DNA from: Deinococcus sp.
GTDB lineage: Bacteria > Deinococcota > Deinococci > Deinococcales > Deinococcaceae
Direction of reading: 5' to 3'
Length of the DNA: 7,875 nt
NCBI GenBank assembly: GCA_030524065.1
Contig: JAUNHF010000078.1
Location: 1-7,875, forward strand
Numbering within the stretch: position 1 is the first letter of the stretch; every line of letters begins with the position of its first letter. The notes below the pieces were generated by a model that had not been told where the DNA came from, made no database searches, and saw only the letters and a program-made list of their open reading frames with translations. Shown one piece after another: positions 1 to 6,468 of the stretch. Both the position numbers and the translations under genes were made by a program.

Positions 1-64
1 GACACCGCTTGAGAGAGATAAGTGCGGGGATAAGGACGGTTCCCAGCACCCCTCGGTGCTAATC

Positions 65-77
65 AGGAATCATTCCT
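65..77. promoter_or_regulatory. 13-bp perfect odd palindrome, possible operator
   Basis: AGGAATCATTCCT is a perfect 6-1-6 inverted repeat. The 1-nt-centred shape resembles Fur-family boxes (Fur, PerR, Zur), but the half-site is not an exact match to any consensus I know. On the minus strand it lies just downstream of a possible -10 (TATAGA, 97 to 92), where a repressor site would be expected for a leftward gene outside the window. The regulator is unknown. Confidence 0.35.
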
Positions 78-91
78 ATCACTGACCACAG

Positions 92-119
92 TCTATACCT
101 ACCTCACAGTTTTGTAAAC
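92..119 (-). promoter_or_regulatory. possible leftward promoter
   Basis: Reading on the minus strand, a TTTACA-like -35 (119 to 114) is followed after about 15-16 nt by TATAGA (97 to 92). The spacing is short for a sigma-70 promoter and no coding sequence is visible downstream inside the window, so this is weak. Its main support is the palindrome at 65-77 placed just after the predicted transcription start. Confidence 0.25.
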
Positions 120-127
120 AGTTTTGT
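106..127. repeat. direct repeat ACAGTTTTGT x2, 12-bp period
   Basis: ACAGTTTTGT occurs at 106-115 and exactly again at 118-127, separated by AA. A nearly complete inverted copy, ACAAAACTG, lies at 200-208. Spaced copies of about one helical turn suggest a cooperative protein-binding site, but no known motif was recognised. Confidence 0.5.
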
Positions 128-380
128 TGTGCGAATGGGGCTTCATAGCACATTAATTCTGTTGAGGGCAGAATGACCGGGGCCCTTCTATCCTAGGTGA
201 CAAAACTGGAGCAATGTGACTTTGTGGACATTGATCAAGGCCAGCTCAAGCTGCCGTGAGGGTTGAAGCAGTCCTTTGGTTGAGCCAGCCGCTTATTCCC
301 GTGGGCCGCTGAGCAAGCGGTAGCTTCCCGAAAAGCGGCGGGGCCACGGCGCGAAGCAGCCAGCCTAGCAGAAGCCCGGC

Positions 381-409
381 CAACAAATAAGGCCCCGGCG
401 TGCGGGGCC
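381..409 (-). terminator. intrinsic terminator of gyrA
   Basis: On the minus strand, about 75 nt after the gyrA stop, a 7-bp all-GC stem (GGCCCCG / CGGGGCC, 409-403 with 397-391) closes a 5-nt loop and is followed directly by TTATTTGTTG. A GC stem with a T-rich tail is the classic Rho-independent form. The tail on the plus strand is not T-rich, so it works only for leftward transcription. Confidence 0.75.
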
Positions 410-483
410 CTGATGAGTGGTATTTGTTGATGGCGGTGTTGGCTGGGCCAGCTGGCAGCTCAGGGCCAGCGCAGCCGCCCGGC

Positions 484-2910
<2,427 letters not shown>

Positions 2911-2915
2911 GCACA

Positions 2916-2920
2916 CTCCA
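2916..2920 (-). promoter_or_regulatory. gyrA ribosome binding site
   Basis: TGGAG on the minus strand lies 5 nt before the ATG at 2910. It overlaps the in-frame GTG at 2916-2914, which argues against that GTG being the start. Confidence 0.65.
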
Positions 2921-2925
2921 GTTCT

Positions 2926-2954
2926 GGGCCGGGCCCCTCACTCGCGGCGCGAGT
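2926..2954 (-). other. inverted repeats in the gyrA leader
   Basis: Two odd palindromes sit just upstream of the gyrA Shine-Dalgarno: ACTCGCG-G-CGCGAGT (2940-2954, perfect 7-1-7) and GGGCC-G-GGCCC (2926-2936, perfect 5-1-5). In the mRNA they could form GC-rich stems, with inner bases opened to make a loop, next to the ribosome binding site. They could instead be protein-binding DNA. No known element was recognised. Confidence 0.4.
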
Positions 2955-3031
2955 CAGGCGGGTCCGGAAAGGGAAGAAGGCGGCACCAGCCGCGCTGCCG
3001 GTCACTCCGGAGGCGGCGGTCATTCCGTATA

Positions 3032-3061
3032 ATTCTAACAGAAAGCCTTAAATTATGCCAG
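3032..3061 (-). promoter_or_regulatory. predicted gyrA promoter (extended -10)
   Basis: On the minus strand, CTGGCA (3061-3056, four of six matches to TTGACA) is separated by 18 nt from TAGAAT (3037-3032). TG one base upstream of the hexamer gives an extended -10. Transcription would begin near 3025 and leave a leader of about 115 nt before the gyrA ATG. The -35 lies within the RDRM, so a bound repressor would block RNA polymerase. Confidence 0.55.
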
Positions 3062-3069
3062 TAGCGTAA
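3053..3069. promoter_or_regulatory. RDRM-like DdrO operator of gyrA
   Basis: TTATGCCAGTAGCGTAA matches the 17-bp Deinococcus radiation/desiccation response motif TTATGTCATTGACATAA at 12 of 17 positions. Both outer arms are kept (TTATG left, TAA right) and the half-sites are TTATGCC and TTACGCT. It overlaps the predicted gyrA -35. In D. radiodurans gyrA is a reported member of the DdrO regulon, in which DdrO represses until the metalloprotease IrrE (PprI) cleaves it after DNA damage. Operator function here is inferred from motif and position. Confidence 0.75.
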
Positions 3070-3137
3070 TCAGCCGCCTCCCAAAAGTAACCGTAGTCTA
3101 GCGCACTTCGCCCTGCGGCGTCCCTCTACAGCCCGGT

Positions 3138-3178
3138 GGGGGGGCGCGGAGCTCTGGGCACGGGGTGGAGGACGGGGG
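3138..3178 (+). other. G-rich tract, potential G-quadruplex
   Basis: Four G-runs lie on the plus strand: seven G at 3138-3144, three at 3156-3158, four at 3162-3165 and five at 3174-3178. The intervening loops are 11, 3 and 8 nt. The first loop is long for a stable three-tetrad structure, but the seven-G run gives freedom of register. It is between the gyrA promoter and the first Roadblock gene and has no coding explanation. Confidence 0.4.
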
Positions 3179-3238
3179 CTGGCGGAAAGTGGCGCGGCAG
3201 CAGACGATAACGTGACAACCATGACAGCTTCAGATCAC

Positions 3239-3244
3239 TATGAT
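3239..3244 (+). promoter_or_regulatory. -10 box of the Roadblock operon
   Basis: TATGAT ends 8 nt before the ATG at 3253, so the transcript would start at or very near the start codon. No good -35 is spaced properly: GTGACA at 3212-3217 is 21 nt away and ATGACA at 3221-3226 only 12. A purine-rich GAGGGG (3245-3250) also lies before the ATG, so an upstream start with a Shine-Dalgarno remains possible. Confidence 0.45.
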
Positions 3245-3252
3245 GAGGGGCA

Positions 3253-3600
3253 ATGTTAAATGTACTCACACAACTGGTCGCGGATGTAGACGGTGCCTGG
3301 GCAGCAGCCATCGGGGGTCTGGACGGCCTGCTGGTTGAGGGACACGGTGTTAGCGGAGTGAACCTGGACCTGATGGTTGCGGAACACGCTGGGCTGATGC
3401 GTGCGGTGAGTGACGCCTACAGCATGGTGGGCGGCGGCGCAGCCCGCGAGCTGTATATCCGGGGCGAGACCCTCAGCGTGTTCGTGCAGCCGGTCAACAC
3501 CGAATTTTTCGTGCTGCTGGCGCTGGACGGCCGTGCCAACCTGGGTCAGGCCCGGCTGTACACGCGCGCCGCCGCCGGTCAGCTGGCGGGTGAACTCTGA
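3253..3600 (+). CDS. Roadblock/LC7 domain protein 1 (MglB-like)
   Basis: The 115-residue protein has the pattern of the Roadblock/LC7 fold. The first strand is DVDGAWAAAIGGLDGLLVEG at 11-30, matching the 'xVxGAxxAxIxxxDGLxV' pattern of MglB proteins. An amphipathic helix follows at about 38-60, then a beta region at about 66-93 (RELYIRGETLSVFV, FFVLLALDG) and a final helix NLGQARLYTRAAAGQLAGEL at 96-115. Known members such as MglB act as dimers on small Ras-like GTPases (MglA) in polarity and motility. It is the first of three tandem genes; its TGA overlaps the next ATG by one base (ATGA), implying translational coupling. No MglA-type GTPase is in the window, so the partner is unknown. There is no signal peptide or membrane segment. 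It is the most MglB-like of the three. Confidence 0.85.
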   Translation: MLNVLTQLVADVDGAWAAAIGGLDGLLVEGHGVSGVNLDLMVAEHAGLMRAVSDAYSMVGGGAARELYIRGETLSVFVQPVNTEFFVLLALDGRANLGQARLYTRAAAGQLAGEL

Positions 3601-3992
3601 TGGCCCCGCGCCTGGACAGCCTGCGTGAACTGCCGGGCGTGTCGGCCGCCGCGCTGCTGGGCTGTGATGGCTTGCCACTGGCTGCGGTAGGCGAGGGCGC
3701 CGACCTGCTGGCCGCCGAACTGGCGGCGCTGCGAGGGCCGCTGGACCGTCTGGGCCGCCGCCTTGGCGTGAATGACGTCTCGCGCCTGGCCCTGACCACC
3801 CCCACACTGGAAGTGGTGGCGCTGTGCCGGGGAGACTACACCCTGGGAGCTGCCCTGGTCCGTGGAGTGGACACCTCCGCCGCCCGTCAGCAGCTGGCCG
3901 CGCTGATGGACAGTGCGTTGGCGCAGCTGCCGCCCAGCCTGGAAGACCCTGCCGGCATTGCCAGCACCGCTGAACGTGGGGCACTGCTGTGA
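3600..3992 (+). CDS. Roadblock/LC7 domain protein 2
   Basis: This 130-residue protein appears to be a diverged paralogue of its neighbours. LRELPGVSAAALLGCDGLPLAAVG (8-31) has the first-strand pattern with the CDGLPLA turn in the place of LDGLLVE in protein 1. A helix follows at about 33-55, then beta strands SRLALTTPTLEVVALCRGDYTLGAAL (61-86) and a terminal helix at 91-110. A loosely structured tail of about 20 residues (PPSLEDPAGIASTAERGALL) is absent from the other two. The ATG overlaps the upstream stop by one base, and the gene ends in a 4-nt GTGA overlap with the third, so all three are probably made from one message in coordinated amounts, perhaps as hetero-oligomers. The family assignment rests on pattern and context and is less certain than for protein 1. 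Confidence 0.75.
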   Translation: MAPRLDSLRELPGVSAAALLGCDGLPLAAVGEGADLLAAELAALRGPLDRLGRRLGVNDVSRLALTTPTLEVVALCRGDYTLGAALVRGVDTSAARQQLAALMDSALAQLPPSLEDPAGIASTAERGALL

Positions 3993-4315
3993 GCGCTTCC
4001 CTGGACCTGCTGATTGAGGGCCGTGGTGTCCGCTCGGCCGTGCTGTACGGCCCCCAGGCTGAAGTGCTGGACATGGCGGGCGGCGAGGAAGCCACTGCTG
4101 GCCTGCTGACCCCGGCCCGCGCCATCGTGCAGACGTTGGAGCAGACCCTGGGCACCCAGGGCTGGAGCGACCTGCTGCTGGATCTGGAAGCTGGCCCGGT
4201 CCTGCTGACGCCCGGCCAAGACGGGCAGGTGCTGGCCGTGGCCTTTGATGAGCTGTCGAGCCTGGGCCGCGTGCGCCTGGGCGTACGGCGGGCGCTTGGC
4301 GAGTTGGCAGGCTGA
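3989..4315 (+). CDS. Roadblock/LC7-like protein 3
   Basis: This 108-residue protein starts at a GTG inside the GTGA overlap with the previous gene; GTGGGG about 7 nt upstream can serve as ribosome binding site. It shows the same strand-helix-strand-helix order: LIEGRGVRSAVLYGPQAEVLDM (8-29), a helix at about 33-57, strands WSDLLLDLEAGPVLLTP and QVLAVAFDE at 59-88, and a closing helix SLGRVRLGVRRALGELAG (91-108). That last helix matches NLGQARLYTRAAAGQLAGEL of protein 1, which supports common ancestry. The characteristic 'DGL' of the first turn is replaced (GPQAEVLD), so this is the most degenerate copy and may have lost GTPase contact or become a structural partner. A strong hairpin follows the gene. 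The assignment is by similarity to its neighbours plus pattern. Confidence 0.7.
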   Translation: MSASLDLLIEGRGVRSAVLYGPQAEVLDMAGGEEATAGLLTPARAIVQTLEQTLGTQGWSDLLLDLEAGPVLLTPGQDGQVLAVAFDELSSLGRVRLGVRRALGELAG

Positions 4316-4343
4316 GGCTCACCGCAACCAGCGGTCTGCCGGT

Positions 4344-4382
4344 GAGGAGAGCAGCGGAAGTGATCGTGCCGCTGCTCTCCTC
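4344..4382 (+). terminator. 14-bp perfect hairpin after the Roadblock genes
   Basis: GAGGAGAGCAGCGG (4344-4357) pairs perfectly with CCGCTGCTCTCCTC (4369-4382) around an 11-nt loop, 28 nt after the third Roadblock stop. The following plus-strand sequence (GTCTTGCCTTACG) is only moderately T-rich and the minus-strand side has no T-tract, so it is not a textbook terminator. Its place between convergent genes and its length still favour a transcription-ending or 3'-end-protecting role. Confidence 0.6.
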
Positions 4383-4480
4383 GTCTTGCCTTACGCCCAG
4401 CCGCTCGCAAGCTGTACCCGGACGAATCATCTCACCGGGCGCATCATTGCAGCGGAAATCAACCGTTTGACCGAGGATGC

Positions 4481-4506
4481 GGGTGCTTGGCATCACCGAA
4501 GCACCC
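4481..4506 (-). terminator. possible terminator hairpin after the deacetylase gene
   Basis: GGGTGCTT (4481-4488) pairs perfectly with AAGCACCC (4499-4506) around a 10-nt loop, about 25 nt past the stop of the minus-strand deacetylase gene. The tail on the minus strand is not T-rich, so the call is weak. It could instead be an RNA 3'-end stabiliser. Confidence 0.35.
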
Positions 4507-4530
4507 TGGCCCGCAGTCACGGCCTCCGTA

Positions 4531-5397
4531 TCAGCGGCTGATATCCACGCCGCTGAGCAATTCCGGCAGGGGAAACGCGGCAATGGGCGTGCGGGTGCCG
4601 CCCAGCGAGTACCATTCCTGGTCCACCATCTGCGCTTCAAACTGCCCGCGCTGTTCGGCCGACAGGCGTCCCAGGGCGCTGCCCGGTCCCATCTGGGTGC
4701 CGTGGGCTGCCAGGGCTGCTTTTTTCTGTGCGGCGTAGGCGGCGACGTTCAGGCGCACGGCGGCGGTGCCTTCGCTGATGCCGTAGCGCTCGGGTTCCAG
4801 CTCGCGGGCCGAGTCCATCATGTTCAGGTGGCGGGCCACTTCGCTGGAAAACACCGTGTAGTACAGCCGCTGTGGACCGCCGTAAGGCAGGTGCCCGGTC
4901 GAGAAAAAAGCTCCTACCGTCGCCTGGTGCATTTGCAGGTGGTCCACGTGACCGTAGCCGCCGTGGGGGTCAAAGGTGATCAGAATGTGCGGGCGGCGCT
5001 GCTCAATCAGGGCACGCAACTTGTCTTCAATATCCAGCACGTCCACATTCATCAGGGCCTGGGGGTCGTCAAAGCGGGTCCGTTCGAAGCGGCCCGAGTC
5101 GTGGTAGTCCAGAAATACCGGCGCTGGAATACCGATGGCTTTGCAGGCGGCGAGCAGCTCGGTTTCTCGCTGCTGGCCGAGGTCGTCTACCGTCATGCTG
5201 GGGTCGGTGATTTTGCCGGCTTCGCCGCGTGTGGCGCAGACCAGGGTAATCTCGGCGCCGGCCTGAGCGTAGGCTGCGAGCGTGCCGGCCACGGCAAAAG
5301 CTTCGTCGTCGGGATGGGCAAAAATCGCCATGATGCGGGCGCCTGTGGCCTGTAGGTCGGGCAAGGTGGTGGGGGCCTGGGGCACAAAAGTGGTCAT
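4531..5397 (-). CDS. PIG-L/LmbE-family zinc deacetylase
   Basis: The 288-residue protein belongs to the PIG-L/LmbE family, zinc hydrolases that remove acetyl groups from N-acetylglucosaminyl compounds. The metal motif AHPDDE is at 27-32 and the second motif DPHGGYGHVDH at 143-153. By analogy with MshB, zinc ligands would be His28, Asp31 and His153, with Asp30 as general base. Length and the GGYGHxDH motif fit MshB/Mca-type enzymes better than the shorter (about 220-235) BshB proteins. Deinococcus makes bacillithiol, so a BshB-like step (deacetylating GlcNAc-malate) or thiol-conjugate amidase activity is possible but unproven, and no other thiol gene is nearby. There is no signal peptide, so it is probably cytosolic. 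The frame stays open to 5526, but the upstream part runs through the divergent gene's promoter and start; the ATG at 5397 has TACACT 7 nt before it and no Shine-Dalgarno. Confidence 0.88.
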   Translation of the reverse strand: MTTFVPQAPTTLPDLQATGARIMAIFAHPDDEAFAVAGTLAAYAQAGAEITLVCATRGEAGKITDPSMTVDDLGQQRETELLAACKAIGIPAPVFLDYHDSGRFERTRFDDPQALMNVDVLDIEDKLRALIEQRRPHILITFDPHGGYGHVDHLQMHQATVGAFFSTGHLPYGGPQRLYYTVFSSEVARHLNMMDSARELEPERYGISEGTAAVRLNVAAYAAQKKAALAAHGTQMGPGSALGRLSAEQRGQFEAQMVDQEWYSLGGTRTPIAAFPLPELLSGVDISR

Positions 5398-5404
5398 GCC
5401 GGGC

Positions 5405-5410
5405 AGTGTA
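5405..5410 (-). promoter_or_regulatory. -10 box of the deacetylase gene, leaderless type
   Basis: TACACT on the minus strand lies exactly 7 nt before the ATG at 5397, and no ribosome binding site is present in between. This spacing predicts transcription starting at the ATG itself. No clear -35 was found 16-18 nt upstream. Confidence 0.5.
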
Positions 5411-5461
5411 CCGCGCAGACAGGCCGCACCCAGGCAGCGGCAAGGGCTGGCCCGCTTCGGG

Positions 5462-5467
5462 TAGATT
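5462..5467 (+). promoter_or_regulatory. -10 box of the ParF-like gene, leaderless type
   Basis: TAGATT is 6 nt before the ATG at 5474 and the gap (GCCCTT) has no Shine-Dalgarno, so a leaderless transcript is likely. With the box at 5405-5410 it makes a compact 76-bp divergent promoter region between the two start codons. No good -35 was seen. Confidence 0.5.
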
Positions 5468-5473
5468 GCCCTT

Positions 5474-6085
5474 ATGCCCAAAGTCATTGCCATCACTTCT
5501 GAAAAAGGAGGCGTAGGAAAAAGCACGTTGGCCGTTCACCTGGCCGGAGCGCTCAGCGAGCGCGGTTTGGAAACGGTCCTGATCGACGAAGACGGGCGGG
5601 TCGGCAGTTCGCTGCGTTGGCACCAGCGTGGGCTGGGCCTGCCGTTTCCTGTGCTGGAGCCAGACGACGTAAAGCCCAAGCGGCTGGCGCAGCTTGACGC
5701 CGTCATCATCGATACCGAGGGGCGCCCCCGCCGCCGTGACCTGCGCGAACTGGCAGGCCGCGCCGACCTGATTCTGGTGCCCAGTGGGGTGTCGCCGCTG
5801 GAGCTGGATGCCACCCAGGAGCTGATGGGCTTTCTGGGCGCCGAGCCGGGCGCGGCCCGCCGCAGCATGGCCGTGCTGACCCGCGTTCCTCCGGTGGGCC
5901 ACGCTGCCGACACCGCCCGCGAGGACCTGCGCGAACTGGGCATCCGGGTGGCGAATACGGCTGTGCGCCAGTACGCTGCCTACCAGAAGGCCGCCGAGCA
6001 GGGCGTGCTGTGCCGTGACGTGCGCGACGAACGCGCCGCCGCCGCCTGGGAAGACCTGCTGTCGCTGTCGCGGGAGGTGATCTGA
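5474..6085 (+). CDS. ParA/ParF-like partition ATPase
   Basis: This 203-residue protein is a deviant Walker A ATPase of the ParA/MinD family, which bind DNA or membrane as ATP dimers and position cargo. KGGVGKST at 11-18 includes the signature lysine Lys11. Walker A' is altered (DEDGRVG at 38-44, where DxDPQ is usual), and Walker B is VIIDTEG at 77-83, with Asp80, where IDTPP is common. It has no N-terminal helix-turn-helix extension. In length and landmarks it resembles the short type Ib protein ParF (about 206 residues): RWHQRG after the switch, [13 protein letters not shown] at 103-115, and [13 protein letters not shown] near 161-173. The downstream gene overlaps its stop by one base and encodes a ribbon-helix-helix-like protein, the expected partner class. 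It is probably not the main chromosomal ParA, which normally pairs with a ParB. The cargo is unknown. Confidence 0.85.
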   Translation: MPKVIAITSEKGGVGKSTLAVHLAGALSERGLETVLIDEDGRVGSSLRWHQRGLGLPFPVLEPDDVKPKRLAQLDAVIIDTEGRPRRRDLRELAGRADLILVPSGVSPLELDATQELMGFLGAEPGAARRSMAVLTRVPPVGHAADTAREDLRELGIRVANTAVRQYAAYQKAAEQGVLCRDVRDERAAAAWEDLLSLSREVI

Positions 6086-6411
6086 TGGCGCGTTTCGGGT
6101 ACCTGGAACACGACGCCGACAAAAAGGCCGCCAAGAAGGCCAAGAAGCTTGAAAAGCTCGCCAGCGCCGGCAAAAAGGCCGACCAGAAGCGCCGGGTCCG
6201 CGCCGAGGAGCAGCAGCTGGACCACGGCAAGGTGGAAGTGGTCTACGTGCGCCGCGAGACCATCCGGGCGGCCTGGCGCGAGCTGAAAGAAGACGGCGGC
6301 GAAAGCCTCAGCGAGCTGGTTGACGACCTGCTGCTGGGCTGGTTGCAGGCGCGTCAGGCCGAGCGTGACAGCGAGCAGGCCGGGGCGCAGGCGCAGGAGG
6401 GCCGGGATTAG
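6085..6411 (+). CDS. small ribbon-helix-helix-like protein, ParG-like partner
   Basis: The 108-residue product has three zones. Residues 12-40 are strongly basic and rich in Lys/Ala (KKAAKKAKKLEK and so on). Residues 48-90 read as a ribbon-helix-helix fold: a strand GKVEVVYVRR, helix 1 ETIRAAWRELKED, a turn GGES and helix 2 LSELVDDLLLGWLQAR. Residues 91-108 are a polar Glu/Gln/Ala tail. RHH proteins such as ParG and omega bind centromere or operator repeats as dimers and stimulate their ParA partner through a flexible basic N-terminus, which this tail could mimic (inference). The start overlaps the ATPase stop (TGATG), and a strong GGAGGTGA lies 4 nt upstream (6073-6080), so it is translated well and coupled. 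It is probably also the repressor of its operon. The fold call is from pattern only. Confidence 0.75.
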   Translation: MARFGYLEHDADKKAAKKAKKLEKLASAGKKADQKRRVRAEEQQLDHGKVEVVYVRRETIRAAWRELKEDGGESLSELVDDLLLGWLQARQAERDSEQAGAQAQEGRD

Positions 6412-6441
6412 TTGCTTGCAGCCGCACGCCCAGCACCACAG

Positions 6442-6459
6442 CTCCGCACCCAGGCGGAG
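6442..6459 (+). other. hairpin covering the gluQRS ribosome binding site
   Basis: CTCCGC (6442-6447) pairs with GCGGAG (6454-6459) around a 6-nt loop. The GGAG at 6456-6459 is the only Shine-Dalgarno candidate for the GTG start at 6469 (9 nt away), so it would be sequestered in the stem. There is no T-tract, so it is not an intrinsic terminator for the upstream pair. It could tune gluQRS translation; this is inference. Confidence 0.35.
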
Positions 6460-6468
6460 TGCCGCTAG

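Larger units (their letters stand above)
1..483. other. non-coding region left of gyrA, no gene seen
   Basis: No convincing protein gene was found on either strand here, and no tRNA or rRNA was recognised. The base composition is visibly less GC-rich than in the neighbouring genes up to about position 240. It holds a 6-bp hairpin (AGCACC 45-50 with GGTGCT 55-60), an odd palindrome at 65-77, a direct repeat at 106-127, a 6-bp hairpin (ATTCTG 156-161 with CAGAAT 169-174), a small hairpin (CCGCT 306-310 with AGCGG 316-320) and the gyrA terminator at 381-409. The left part could be the promoter and leader of a minus-strand gene beyond the window; that is inference. Confidence 0.6.

Noticed and set aside
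1..100. Possible riboswitch or T-box leader on the minus strand
   Set aside because: I compared it by eye with conserved cores of the TPP, cobalamin, SAM, lysine, FMN and T-box elements; none fits beyond short chance matches. Any downstream gene is outside the window.
3028..3033. Perfect TATAAT on the plus strand
   Set aside because: No -35 lies 16-18 nt upstream and the next plus gene begins 220 nt away. The overlapping minus-strand TAGAAT has the TGn extension, a -35 and an operator.
3256..4640. Minus-strand open frames across the Roadblock genes (3256-4410 and 3579-4640)
   Set aside because: They overlap three coupled plus-strand genes with clear fold patterns. The translations are Arg/Pro/Ser- or Gln-rich without conserved motifs.
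4477..5355. Plus-strand open frame of 292 codons opposite the PIG-L deacetylase
   Set aside because: The minus strand carries AHPDDE and GGYGHVDH at the right spacing; the plus-strand frame is its shadow.
5398..5526. Extended N-terminus for the deacetylase from the open frame start at 5526
   Set aside because: It would run through the divergent promoter region and the first codons of the ParF-like gene. The sequence before MTTFVPQ shows no family similarity, and the ATG at 5397 has a well-placed -10 box.
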